From: a virus
DNA length: 47,192 bases
Direction: 5' to 3' (one strand)
Virus record (IMG/VR): IMGVR_UViG_3300012920_000066
Span: 1 to 47,192 of that record
Positions 37,201 to 42,044 of this stretch are shown here, piece by piece. The notes under the pieces were generated by a model. It searched no databases. It had not been told where the DNA came from and saw only the letters and a program-made list of their open reading frames with translations. Numbering within the stretch: position 1 is the first letter of the stretch; every line of letters begins with the position of its first letter. A program made the position numbers and the translations under genes.

Positions 37201-37995
37201 TTTAGTAAAGTTGTAGATGGATATGATCCTACATTAGATTATCAAGAATTCTTTGGTTATGATTCAGAAGCATTTGATACAGTATCCAACGATATAAGCA
37301 TTGAAGTAATAAACTATTCAGGTACATTTGATAGTTCATTAATAAACTTTAGAAGAAATGATATTACATATGAAGGATTTGACGGTGTAACATTTAGCAG
37401 AATGCTATACGGAGAAGATAGGCCAGAAGAGCTAGTACAAATAGACCCACAAGAAAACTTTGTACTTACTGTTACAACAAGTCCTTATGCAAATGCTGAT
37501 TCAAGTAGTAATATTGTAGTAGCGAATGCACAACCTGTTACTTACAGAGTACATAGAGCAATGGATGGAGAAAGCCATTTCCTAAGAGTAAGATCAAGCA
37601 CCACATTAAGTGCTAACCTTTTATTAAGTGATAGGAGCATTAGTGTAGCAAATGCTAGTGTACTTCCAAGACCAACATTGGGTACGCCTGGTGTTTTATG
37701 GGTAGAATCAGAAAGAATTACATATAAAGAAAGAGATACCGTTAATAATATTTTAAGTGGTATTACAAGAGGAACAAAAGGAACTACTGCAGAAAACTGG
37801 TATGTAACTGATGAAGCAGGAGCAAATGTAACATTAAATGTATATGATGGCTCCAGTGATCAAGAATTTACAGATTTAGTAGGTGCTCCAGAGTCTAATA
37901 CATTCTTAGACACAGGCGCAGTAAGTTTAGCAGATTACGATAGTGCTAATGCAAGTAGTGTTACAAGTATAATGAAGTTTTTACATGACAAATAA
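19264..37995 (+). CDS. Giant gp7-like baseplate/virion protein, 6243 residues
   Basis: One uninterrupted frame takes up 40% of the window. Residues 1-130 have the start typical of large gp7-position proteins of marine myoviruses (KLPGVLQTTAIKNFFDSTVE; later HNRLFSTNYTSFLPPIDIDK). Other landmarks are an Asp-rich calcium-type loop (DLDTDLDGDGD, about 727-737), a YHYH-domain-like segment (HSGIVGWAFDGLPIYG from 1776), a beta-sandwich region with six Cys (about 3740-3950), a Gly/Ser/Thr linker (about 4143-4234), and a C-terminal block near 5180-5600 (IGKIWWDTSTLAYNWYEQG; IYEWVRSNVPPTSW). Short G-x-G-Y-x-x-x-D repeats occur near 253, 472, 614, 2605 and 4631-4708. T4 gp7 has 1032 residues. Position after gp6 and the N terminus support gp7; other parts may replace gp8-gp12 functions such as host contact. 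Confidence 0.7.
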   Translation: MADKLYKKLPGVLQTTAIKNFFDSTVEQLFSPANVEVINGFLGKQDSNQFNVKGSFLRESTANRHHYSLTPAVNTLNLETGESENFIFYDELVDKLKVYGVDTKDHNRLFSTNYTSFLPPIDIDKFVNYQEYFWSNNDLRAITVAGSLENPIDIDTDIIGKKSFTSANNVTFKNGMVVSFSGEFVIPSNRSGIDYYVEGVGESIRLIPRNQNVATGYATAVLTTWDNTIFTELDSNVKHTAGNITSVQIDNAGIGYLNPTVTFTGANTTPATATANANASGSITDITVTANGTEYSAPIGMVVTGTEVFTTLNVANTMVSFYNADKSTKKYSYNKLALDDSSNIFVGQNVLISGTDNATVESLTNTSIVSINNITNSFDTNRTPGIYTSSGTTSGSGINQNFRVTVFDETEIQTIANVNDNKSVWEGNATVVAIRTNLTRTGLTGNGGSGTGATFDVEYDGSQNVTVSVNNAGSGYRRNDLISIFGDDIDGIPGGVDLTFNVLEIEKPQGIFELGNITLSNVSVSDTSFLVDMLDVPTAGNIATSGSGNDAIFNVVISSGTVSIDINDGGIDFSEGDTFTIYGNLFGSANSDTITFTIDNVLEPGDSFIELLNGGTGHAVGDTITITDAQMGSGGGSDLTFGIAREGDILEISEQVLLNQGSNLSVIFNGTGFEGTIRTDMFTFTSNASGTFTTGISDMALSGVDPNTGDFYLGGAPDSSTNYGWDLDTDLDGDGDAVWGGKTSQGNPDYNVIKRGSVNRNIWSRVNFWHHKQNYIDAGMDVPSKEFRAKRPIIEFDHDIELYNHGTKFIGEVLVVEPVKSKSEIEGSAVSILVDGSPLPVGGTIIFPNESPSTAKYIYKVEHANAVINLTRVANLNENPVNSVDGDADFVPLEFTEGSVVNVKAGEQNIGSEWYWKNNQLIKAQEKLTLHQAPLFNAFNDEGNNLGDTTIFANNDFAGSKIFNYKIGSGTKDSVLNFPLTFKQFYKSSEIQFENFLETDKVTYTKDNTKTTVPGYFYYKKEKTIPEYHNLWKEGTNKSKQSVKTFYYIDRFDLTDENLIYFIGCIPEVNTNAPSGYDIKVKVNNDIVTNYTYTNNGLIKFNSFNFKNNDVIEIEAHSKTGLISERSISKFDVPLTWDRNTGKLDIENISKPEYLEHFSNFIKNTPGLTGEALGNNNVKDLVTNPSNATDIVKSDEDLILGSFLIDDRPHNLVDAINFSHKEFIGYKNRFKSEIERYYNSTVTEGYSNEYILEKVLRNVISYSVGKDVFQRTYTIPFGDNYVQEEKIINTLNDTTYTPTKYLDLSKIENSILVYRVRGAQVDLLEIDRDYSLTSTSTTNTFTPSSALDLQLADRLVFKIYDKERDSAECPPTPSVLGLYPLTQPEIITDNSFQTPIEVIVGHDGSKTPTVGTELDQILLEFETRIYNSAKKEFRDANSLPELSVFNVRAGKFRNTNFTNDEWYDLMRSNFNTWSIKNKTDFVKNEFYDSNNEWTWNYRGKTGLPGHWRGWYEYYYDTVRPHTHPWEMLGFTEKPTWWDTQYITTTYTDYSSSNIPMWDDLELGLIRQGPRENLSGDEYKDLENNPCARPGLKDVIPVDSSGNLLSPYDIDSTGSTTISKTYVETVANTSQGYKTTSYLLTDGLNIEFDSSNIYVHSKNIPNYDLSKINTSDSGQPVKNINSAYGIPIVDLNTISLSNTSMVSGAIGILINGQPLNNPNNGNTFENQGVWNYNSGFLYKDERDQGIIAHTDSNGLATVTVPTAEMSNTEVWGNSTTHSGIVGWAFDGLPIYGPYGYSTYHANGFVNDNAITNIKSSFELKPGVRSSHPGGNHTGLFLEDYQYSASLEALPGRTSKYNTRYGVTPDSPSTPIRFYVVTIDDEGKSMFPYAVGGGTQTDNTYNSEFYATPFEISTNKNGTFNNGSTTTSAIRSVFTETQTNDGTQGAEWRFGDGAPVENAWKYSSSYPYAVISALLLSKPGKFARAFADPTALLKTTLGPKSFRVDKNTRKTWNYKNADQFKIHGTLDTDNNFITNIGYSQFIRSWLKFQNYEITDYFKDILYTLNSKISHRMAGFVDSDTATIKTDQFSTTGNATSIIIPVENRTISIHDSGDKTRNNYSGVIVEKTEKGYKLKGFDPTLSYFNILESNKDKNSQSITRGGTPVAYTNWATNKEWPIGTIVNYLGAYYQANIRVPESDTFTASQWTRLPSLPQQGGAKGIIYLESTGIIKRVDYNREFETVQEVFDILVSLGRYQESLGFDFGEYDNTINAEKNWIYAAEQFLFWVSGGWEIGNTLELSPGAGKISFYKENEAISEIKRVYRDQFSILDQDGSAIDPKDCEIIREGNKLEISPPIGKQIFSLTVYTKQVEHILSVDSISEFNDTYYNDLLNQRIRRLNFKGKRTLGWEGRFSSEGFIIEGGELQPNLDNITSTMANYHTIGFVPVDKQIYNASRRLIGFETKPYLTELGITDDEQVEFYKGAIQSKGTLNAIGKILNSNAIVQGNVSIFDEWALKAGSFGDLDNNQSIELKLSKQDIVQDPQLFQLEFPEDTTGIVKEIVITERKSSYYETPLIEINAPTKSPKKQATAVATLSSDGTINSISITEPGSGYEKDDTTLTVLTSNLNVASNTYTFNYVSAVSTSLFADANVTGIANITIIDHFASNVSAQNIDLSSVTEVANIVTQINQNSVTNANITASAIATFDSNANTTTHVLQISGSDFTLGGSGLANLNLTAQRYQPRQRFGFNIANNTTVSDVVVAVDGTNVPRVDGNVTYWEYDPGDRFQYTTSTLTTSGSFDVDIASLTGLINSSSVLADENTTLVEGLYPYVDVYVNGTKLENTVDQSQYSVPNNTTVRILDVTNLEEGNIVPNSNIYVVEKATIDFTDDYQGDVPSSELSIKVQSNEGFSVQLSSKRIFDITPDIKNDEIITIDIDDKHRFLKKPTGIRTNELWPLVSNVDYTGVKDAEFTKLPNAGYVDRNHVNYQSFRVVDMPDLFGVDRLLKPSKNELIHIARSENDDWNVYKLREPQDAGISFIEQDGTASSYLYTTKDLFEYVDSNQLQQTDLSRFLDYTLVIKRARTSEDVVIWTNQEVVDKKSAVIRDFGAITMLQANVESIGVSNTSPFYFEFTNITPGVRSKLVGDIVKADANGTVTFASGGGTTITNGDQIELLDPDHQPYTFTASSLAHTDTANATSGSANAFHDSKITITSSNVADVSNIVNNITPIEISFTGGNIDVDTTSESVTSLRYLPSNVDYANGTFDIHTDDSDFQSYFGNVANTTITAVTSNISSISFTTYTHSNVHLQTVTASNVNLNNGTFTFNQSNVTANATNIVGRLLTKCDLEVIGHGLYTGEIVKVLSNNIRGYYQVESATEDSFTINAPYHANLDTTGYVLTRGLHIKTSEDHELPVEYNGKRVMIHQADNPYYNQTYTVGYVKSNTEIIVEDVFAWNAKEDDVSPSYTATVSGNVTNSNKVILSNPPIQIGRKFIVTGTGITDRVRVSDISKMNVTGEITLDKKVTVSDTTVLTFEKECVMTTLDHDMVRFNNSVFRIDDTTTPQGIVESFNNTQAIKAGLINKRGNDTFGMSIPMLKRPYLPDGTPYRSYAGKTPYVRNEELSGDVSSNLTKSGHIRFRNPNNANYKPFNKNSVQNYIDPNSPMGGSYGSGSRSPYDNYVSNPHYFGSGGSVFGGPDVDIGKTYGSFNNGLVDVPVWTKNPAQGGQDSSLNNNGPGAPIFTGQALQGAPEKRCGPDACASTNRAGRGIPHSVIKGNGPITWSSQNFAIESTGTITVSGTVTGTGAGARKWTSDYSGYYSPAGKTGGSKLDFKKRAAAGAITWSDNGGTSSFSIPVKVKEAGKIFIHGFQSGKRRYDTTTVSVSVVSGNASIVGTSTVTCRYMGTGYNPPSGAGAVIEVEMDADAEILVTGTCLGGGNHWHCNEMHVSGSRSALNRQSERITKDANGDPSGNTGSQSGNGDFTIFDYSDKLGWNKVEEFNFESPGSGTATLLFNNYSGNDGIQVFSGPSKGSEDNLLIESVWSNLRRLTNEERQELRNTFVVSSTGATNHNYAKINYDDNEIRNSNPKSKRTNQLIGVKYAGAMDFDIPAGSDKYIKVVVPKASMIFDHILKLPNATPTPDNPVTDPNPVVACGQQNSMPAGPGDGTTQPPGSNTSGTGGSTTGGGSTGGNTGSGNAGGSGGSTGGSGNQQQNTASSTASVNPGGSPGGAGGGSAGKNYSTMYGNPIKQQVIDYYKQIGQYPGPNKIPQFNFNTIGQTSGFYRSPMTGLGFIPSIYRKPVKMVTNNNYGVPISLASGRYVNNQVQKISGGFVVPLAQRLTKNIPLKSRPLRNLDASELPYYNVLDTNRTAFEKGGMFYNFDPKKISGDYKLGDGTFLSITGAELTGADVGFGLGEMLYYTDPYNGSTIDDDAPVDTMPVTPPEEIDDIIDLEDEDIVWNPNYQITLQPKIDGRRAGPRVIVPLYKPVPGFTIDTGNIAGLNPEDTFTINGRTIGPFKGSSPEAILKAINCVDATGFEAKPLSNDLIRISSCSNVPLTVKEGCSGGLYKEVLDFHINRAFVAQEVSNTATVSATIIPDANTDFSVSYAHLDVTGGVNGYSNVSSTQGFVTSSNVVQTGGSGYSVGDRLRVVGGTPIKDPFTGVKEICIKNPGAGYSLPENVIVTVGDGSTPGRNALVKNVVFDKNNGIKKVNLYAGGEEYDVNRPPRVTIIDTGSIGVPTEYSNTLSRGDFINYMVYSISLIDTVGTVANSIPVGETIITEETNGVTVSENANKITGVGARLKVIVTQSDAGVKSATVEVMKGGKHYQVNQVFTIRPDVLGGTFSDTPLTFQVGNVNPNILRYGQLIADSTDHDTLGDALEHGIISWKNGFLQPQQAELEAVLDNKPGGRVPRVAKFEVTSVDYYGTITSVRILDRGIYKVFPSDLTNGLPLEYDHVLLGDEAGWNNEGTEYVGGSGLGQFDPITLDSLGSPGGYDPINNQLLGGAGAKIFLTASEIPDCSQPGSAKRALGLPDLISDVDAVTDFGSALQAAIGDAGYGPDDFNVSINPVNDLISEIDISSPIFDGIEIGETTPGVLDAIGLPPGDYNVASLCVHAILETKLKDENPVVTNKMNQLVDDLGLGLDTSGPIDVVKLICVEQIGDEEDNSANPGNGQDDVSIFGDGTVEFIKDLFQYELRSLTGDPVRLLSSGASQEADILYLESQRYSGNTQISSSNTNYPEIPSSISSFGNIWIDNYNDSGKWAYLENGTVIREQEDLTDTRNINKIITYNDETGLKQNDIHMFDPFKGILPGFLENEIHFIGENDPVVYDVARSNFCDEKMIGKIWWDTSTLAYNWYEQGSSRERWLNWGSVFPGSSIGIYEWVRSNVPPTSWDLEGTPRSAYIVKSEPNPQTGKITDYYYYWVRNNKLLLPFVRENQNRQFSAFDIAKYLSDPVGYGLNLISFIDKKSFVMSNIANILNDDNDNLQINFSRNQNTNSIKHDSWLLARKNDNNSKIPEDLSQKLIDSLCGFDATGQQVPDKNLSNVQKYGSSFRPRQTFFKDVKGARKVAFDYINNLFKLLKMNTEFKDWNSNLVSSRNYFSNTDWFAVKSIDYTTGLPEYYDDSYKPVYRVNSTTEFNSLKNIRDGVVVQVKGSETDRSRLYMYDGNLRKYNLISIENENIQLQDSLYTDNSNTLLDKELRSILNTIKDNKFNNTVHWNSLFFLMLEYAYGEHSGLSWAFKTSYVFVEKEEEDLIKFAGFKPDNFEKVLEYMNEFKPYSTKVREYKDGKRPPLEYIKDQMISDFDKPPYADINQGVIRILDESSSSDLALMANNDAYKKYSTITNKGEQPIRQAKTSLIFDRTNWQPTQFQWNPSTESANSSIATNIAWLQSASNSDVSANANVRAIDRIIKFDSGVSSKFTNEMEVYLTGQGYVAGSSANTTLISNATILLNAIEAGSLDGTLNSARNKVGGNFIGDILDANVFSKVVDGYDPTLDYQEFFGYDSEAFDTVSNDISIEVINYSGTFDSSLINFRRNDITYEGFDGVTFSRMLYGEDRPEELVQIDPQENFVLTVTTSPYANADSSSNIVVANAQPVTYRVHRAMDGESHFLRVRSSTTLSANLLLSDRSISVANASVLPRPTLGTPGVLWVESERITYKERDTVNNILSGITRGTKGTTAENWYVTDEAGANVTLNVYDGSSDQEFTDLVGAPESNTFLDTGAVSLADYDSANASSVTSIMKFLHDK

Positions 37996-38018
37996 TAAAA
38001 CTAGTTATTTGCAAAAGT

Positions 38019-38026
38019 GATAAATA
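38019..38026 (+). promoter_or_regulatory. Late promoter box GATAAATA, predicted leaderless start
   Basis: The box ends 6 bases before the A of ATG 38032, the same spacing as at gp25. No Shine-Dalgarno is present. Confidence 0.75.
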
Positions 38027-38031
38027 GTTAC

Positions 38032-38676
38032 ATGAGCAATGATATGAACCAAAATATAGAAAATGAAAACAACTCGTTAGAAAATCAAACAGTTGATAAT
38101 GCTGGCATTAATGTCAGCGGTCATATTGTAATAAAAGATTTAGACACAAACGAAGTACTAGTAAATAAACGTAATGCAATCCATTATGGAAACATGGCAT
38201 ATATTGTAGCACAGGCTTTAAATGCCTTTAATACAGAGAATGCCTTTATAGATAGAATTGCATTTGGTAATGGTGCTACAAGTGTTGATACAGCAGGAAA
38301 AATTTTATATAAAACGCCAAGAGTTTCAGAAAGTTACGAAAACTCAGCAGGCCTGTACAGCAGAACTTTTGATAAAAGATTGAATCCAGCAACAACGGAT
38401 ACATCTATTACAACGGTTGTAGGTTCCTCACACACAGACATTAAGGTTACATGTACTTTAGGATACAATGAACCAAGCGACGCAGACTTATTTGATACAG
38501 CAACTAATAACGAAGGTGATTATGTATTTGATGAATTAGGTCTATTTACATACCCAACAGATGGTAGTAGTATAGATACTAGCACAATGCTAACTCACGT
38601 GGTATTTCACCCTGTACAAAAAAGTCAAAACAGAAAAATTGAAATAGTTTATACTGTAAGAGTTCAGTTAAGTTAG
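38032..38676 (+). CDS. Putative virion protein, marine-myovirus type
   Basis: The protein has 214 residues from ATG 38032; a GTG at 38017 lies over the promoter and is rejected, and ATG 38044 is an alternative. After a polar N terminus it contains VSGHIVIKDLDTNEVLVNKR, then NAIHYGNMAYIVAQALN, FIDRIAFGNGA and VFDELGLFTYP. This pattern recurs in uncharacterised structural proteins of T4-like marine phages next to tail-fibre genes. It is mainly beta-strand. Its place between the giant baseplate protein and the fibre-like proteins suggests a wedge or fibre-attachment role. I see no relation to T4 gp8 or gp9. Confidence 0.6.
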   Translation: MSNDMNQNIENENNSLENQTVDNAGINVSGHIVIKDLDTNEVLVNKRNAIHYGNMAYIVAQALNAFNTENAFIDRIAFGNGATSVDTAGKILYKTPRVSESYENSAGLYSRTFDKRLNPATTDTSITTVVGSSHTDIKVTCTLGYNEPSDADLFDTATNNEGDYVFDELGLFTYPTDGSSIDTSTMLTHVVFHPVQKSQNRKIEIVYTVRVQLS

Positions 38677-38686
38677 AGGATAAAAG

Positions 38687-40531
38687 ATGGCATATACAAT
38701 AACAAATTCAGATAATAGTAGGACAATAACTGTCCAAGATACTACTGTCGATACCACCTATGCCTTAAAGTTAATCGGAAGAAACGTATCAGGATATGGA
38801 CAGTATTTTGTAGAAAATACAGTAAGACATCTTGAAAACTTCGCTAGTACCACATCACCATCTGGTGAGAAATTAACTGGGCAACTTTGGTATGATAAAA
38901 GTGAAAGTATCTTAAAATACTGGAATGGGTCTACATGGAAAAGAGCAACAAATATAATTGTAAACTCTAGTGCTCCAAGTACATCCAATACAGGTGATGC
39001 ATGGTTTGATACCGGAAATCAAAAGTTATACATTTATAATGGTACAACATATAAACCAGCCGCATACTCAGGTGAGGTTACAAATGAATACTCAAGTGAT
39101 TCAAGTGTGGGTTCTCCTAGTAATTACGGTACAAAATTAAGAAATATTTATTTAACAGACTCAGGTGGTAATCCTAAGCCTGTTTTAGGTTTAGTTTACG
39201 TCAGTGATGGTACAGTTAATGGTGGTGCAACAACTACAACTGACGGTAAAGAAACATTGATGGCGGTGTTCAGTGATCATCCAGAATTTGTTGCTGGAAG
39301 TACTGACAGTAAATCAGACGGTCAAAACATAAACTACTTTACAGAATTAGGATCAACAGGTGGTATAGGTACAACTATTAAGCCAGGTATGAACCTTAGA
39401 AGTGAATATGCCGCAACAGCCGTTGCATTGGCAGAAAGAGCATATAAGGCCGATACAGCATATAAAATTAATTTAGGTAATATAGGCTCCCCAGGCTCAA
39501 ACATTGATGCTGGATCTATAATTACAACATTAGGAAGTTATATACCAACAACTGACGATGCATTTACACTAGGTAGTGCAAGTTTTAAATTTGCTGAAAT
39601 GTACTCAGGTACTATCACAATAGGTGATGGTTCAACAGGTTTAATAAGTGCAAATGGTAGTGTTGATCTAGGTACATCAAGTACAAGATTTGCTAACGGT
39701 TATTTTACAAACATTGATGTAAGTGGTAATGTTACATTTGGTGCTGGTACACAAAATTTAGGTACAAGTGGAGCACCAGTTGAAAACTTCTTTACAGCAA
39801 ATGCAAGTATTACTACTAGCCTTTCATTAGGTTCAGGTGGTACAGCATTTACACTTCCAATTACTGACGGAAGTGCAGACCAGGCCCTTATTACAGACGG
39901 TTCAGGAACTGTAAGTTTTGGTAATGTTGCTTTAAGTACAACAACACTTACTGCAGGAGCCGGTCTTACAGGTGGCGGAGACTTATCTACAAATAGAACA
40001 TTTGACGTTGGAGCAGGTAGTTACATGATTGTAAATGCTGATAGTATAGAAGCAGATGCAACAACGGCCGCAACAGCAAACAAACTGGTTGCTAGAGATG
40101 GTGCTGGTAATGTGGCGGCAAATTACTTTGTAGGTACTGCTACACAGGCTCAATATGCTGACTTGGCTGAGATTTATGAAGCAGATGCAGAATATGAAGC
40201 CGGAACAGTTGTTAAATTGGGCGGAGAAAAAGAAATTACACAAACATCGAATCACGCAGATCCAGATGTATTTGGTGTTATATCTACAAACCCAGCATAC
40301 TTAATGAATAGTGATGCAAGTGGTTTACCAGTAGCATTACAGGGAAGAGTTCCTGTTAAAGTAATTGGTAAAATTGCTAAAAGCGAAAGATTAGTTGCTA
40401 GTGACGAGCCTGGAATGGCTTGGGCATTAGGCACAGACGAGTATGATGCTAGAGCAATTATTGGTAGAAGTTTACAAGATAAAGAAGACGGTGGCATAGG
40501 AATAGTAGAAGCAGTCATCGGTGCGAAATAG
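38687..40531 (+). CDS. Tail fibre-like protein with C-terminal G2-peptidase-like domain
   Basis: A 614-residue fibre-type protein. The N-terminal 100 residues contain the block LTGQLWYDKSESILKYWNGS (about 65-84), typical of marine-phage tail fibres. The centre has repeats of the type LGSASFKFAEMYSGTI / LGTSSTRFANGYFTNI (near 300 and 335). After a GLTGGGDLSTNRTFDVG segment, the C-terminal 150 residues (ATQAQYADLAEIYEADAEYE, then VFGVISTNPAYLMN and LQGRVPVKV) resemble the intramolecular chaperone/peptidase G2 type that trims or trimerises fibres. I did not identify a catalytic Ser-Lys pair with certainty. AGAGGATAA precedes the ATG. It is co-transcribed with the gene before it and is likely a receptor-contact protein. 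Confidence 0.7.
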   Translation: MAYTITNSDNSRTITVQDTTVDTTYALKLIGRNVSGYGQYFVENTVRHLENFASTTSPSGEKLTGQLWYDKSESILKYWNGSTWKRATNIIVNSSAPSTSNTGDAWFDTGNQKLYIYNGTTYKPAAYSGEVTNEYSSDSSVGSPSNYGTKLRNIYLTDSGGNPKPVLGLVYVSDGTVNGGATTTTDGKETLMAVFSDHPEFVAGSTDSKSDGQNINYFTELGSTGGIGTTIKPGMNLRSEYAATAVALAERAYKADTAYKINLGNIGSPGSNIDAGSIITTLGSYIPTTDDAFTLGSASFKFAEMYSGTITIGDGSTGLISANGSVDLGTSSTRFANGYFTNIDVSGNVTFGAGTQNLGTSGAPVENFFTANASITTSLSLGSGGTAFTLPITDGSADQALITDGSGTVSFGNVALSTTTLTAGAGLTGGGDLSTNRTFDVGAGSYMIVNADSIEADATTAATANKLVARDGAGNVAANYFVGTATQAQYADLAEIYEADAEYEAGTVVKLGGEKEITQTSNHADPDVFGVISTNPAYLMNSDASGLPVALQGRVPVKVIGKIAKSERLVASDEPGMAWALGTDEYDARAIIGRSLQDKEDGGIGIVEAVIGAK

Positions 40532-40538
40532 ATAAATA
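40531..40538 (+). promoter_or_regulatory. Late promoter box GATAAATA with leader
   Basis: It follows directly on the fibre stop codon. Transcription should start near 40544; the leader carries AGGAG (40559-40563) before ATG 40570. Confidence 0.75.
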
Positions 40539-40569
40539 CAGTTATAGATTACTTATTTAGGAGAACATA

Positions 40570-41619
40570 ATGGCATCAGGAAGTTCAGTTACAATAGACG
40601 GCGGAACAAATATGACGCAAGTCGTGGCGGGAGATATTATTGATGATGCAGATTTCAATAATGCCAGAACTAATGTAAACACATTATTAACCACAGCCGC
40701 AGACATTACTTTTAGTAGTGGAAGTACTATGGCCGCAGTAAATACTATCTTTGGTTATGGACAAGGCGGTGCAGGTGTTAATGCCGCAAGTGCAGGTGGA
40801 TTGGTTTATGCCGATAATGCCACAGGTGGTTTTAAAAGATTACAAGACGATGTACAGGCCCTTTGTGCATTTTTAGGTCAATCAGTAAGAACAAACGTTG
40901 GATCAGATGTAACATCAAGTACAATAATTGATGACACAACTTGGTCTAACCTCATGCTAAATGTTAAAGATTGTTGGGACAACAGATTTAGCCCAGCAAG
41001 TAGAACAAGCTCAACAGGCGATAGTGCTCAAAGAACAGCGGCATGGACAACAAGTTTAGAACAAGAAACAACTTATACATGGGCAAACGAAGGTTTATTA
41101 AGAGCCTTTTTTAATGGCGGTGGAAGAATTGGCATGAGTGCTAGTAGAAGTGGTGGTACAAGTTCATCACAAAATACAGACTGGACTAACTTACTAAGTG
41201 CTATGGGTGATGTTTATATTGATTACCAAACAGCAGGTGGTAGCTCAGGAACAAATGAAGGCAAAGGTGCTTATGAATTAGGTACAAGTTATCAATTACT
41301 TTGGACTAAATTAGGTTCAGGTGCTTATGCTTCAAACTATTTTAAAATGTATGGTAAAGTAAATTCAACAACTAACCCTACAGTTATTACACTTAAAGCA
41401 GAATTAAGCGACCCTTACACAGCGGCCGCGGCCGCGGCGGCAGATGGTGCCGTTGGTCCTGACGGTGTACCAAGTACTGGTGACGATGCGGCAGGATATA
41501 CAGACAGCATTGACGGAACATTAACAATATTTGGAAGACGTCATTTACCAGATGCAAGTGGTTCAGGATTTAGTTTTACTAATCCAACTACAAGCTCAGG
41601 TTCAATAAGCGGATCATAA
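40570..41619 (+). CDS. Virion/fibre-associated protein of marine-phage type
   Basis: A 349-residue protein with an N-terminal DFNNARTNVNTLL segment, a central FKRLQDDVQALCAFLGQ segment (about 89-105) and the characteristic ANEGLLRAFFNGGGRIGMSA block (about 171-190), followed by NTDWTNLLSAMGDV. These features occur in T4-like marine phage structural proteins of unknown exact position, often near tail fibres. The C-terminal half is beta-rich, with an eight-residue T-A7 run at about 283-290 encoded by a dense GC-rich tract (41421-41440) holding two overlapping NotI sites. It is alone behind its own late promoter and in front of a strong terminator, so it is likely needed in large amounts. Confidence 0.65.
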   Translation: MASGSSVTIDGGTNMTQVVAGDIIDDADFNNARTNVNTLLTTAADITFSSGSTMAAVNTIFGYGQGGAGVNAASAGGLVYADNATGGFKRLQDDVQALCAFLGQSVRTNVGSDVTSSTIIDDTTWSNLMLNVKDCWDNRFSPASRTSSTGDSAQRTAAWTTSLEQETTYTWANEGLLRAFFNGGGRIGMSASRSGGTSSSQNTDWTNLLSAMGDVYIDYQTAGGSSGTNEGKGAYELGTSYQLLWTKLGSGAYASNYFKMYGKVNSTTNPTVITLKAELSDPYTAAAAAAADGAVGPDGVPSTGDDAAGYTDSIDGTLTIFGRRHLPDASGSGFSFTNPTTSSGSISGS

Positions 41620-41636
41620 TAAAAATAAAACTTTTA

Positions 41637-41667
41637 AAAGCCAGTTCATAGTAACTGGCTTTTTTTT
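41637..41667 (+). terminator. Strong rho-independent terminator
   Basis: AGCCAGTT (41639-41646), loop CATAGT and AACTGGCT (41653-41660) form a perfect 8-bp stem that AAA/TTT extends, followed by eight T (41660-41667). It closes the tail-gene transcription unit. Confidence 0.9.
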
Positions 41668-41671
41668 GACT

Positions 41672-41679
41672 TATAAATA
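41672..41679 (+). promoter_or_regulatory. Late promoter box TATAAATA, predicted leaderless start
   Basis: A perfect T4 late consensus 4 bases after the terminator T-run. It ends 6 bases before the A of ATG 41685; there is no room for a Shine-Dalgarno. Confidence 0.8.
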
Positions 41680-41684
41680 TTGAC

Positions 41685-42044
41685 ATGAGTACACGTTTGA
41701 CAAAAGCATTAGAGTTTGCTAATTATCGTACCACTTTAAATAATCAGCAGGCTCAATTAAAAGCAAAAACTCAAAGCCTTTTGAGTTACAGTATTAATGG
41801 TGGAACATTTACCATTGATATTCCATTAATAACATTCTGCAAACAACTTTTGGATGAAGGTCAAAAACAGGTTGTACTCTTGGATATATACAATAATCCT
41901 ATTCAGATTGAAATAGAAAGTTTTTACGAAGAAATACAAAGTAGATATTTTGAAGTAACAAACGATTATTATGCTGAATATGAAAAGTTAAGAAAATCAA
42001 GAAAAGTACACAAAGTATTAGACCTCAATGAAGACGGAACTTAA
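41685..42044 (+). CDS. Conserved-type small protein of T4-like marine phages, unknown function
   Basis: A 119-residue protein beginning MSTRLTKALEFANYRTTLNN, with an NGGTFTIDIPLITFCKQL segment in the middle, a QKQVVLLDIYNNPIQIE strand pair and a C-terminal helix (SRYFEVTNDYYAEYEKLRKS). I recognise this layout from uncharacterised proteins of marine myoviruses, but no function is known to me. There is no signal or membrane segment. The ATG sits at the predicted transcript start of a perfect late box. Its 3' end overlaps the next gene by 17 bases, so the two are translationally coupled. Confidence 0.7.
   Translation: MSTRLTKALEFANYRTTLNNQQAQLKAKTQSLLSYSINGGTFTIDIPLITFCKQLLDEGQKQVVLLDIYNNPIQIEIESFYEEIQSRYFEVTNDYYAEYEKLRKSRKVHKVLDLNEDGT

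Noticed and set aside
38017-38019. GTG 38017 as start of the 38032 gene
   Set aside because: It overlaps the late box and has no ribosome site.
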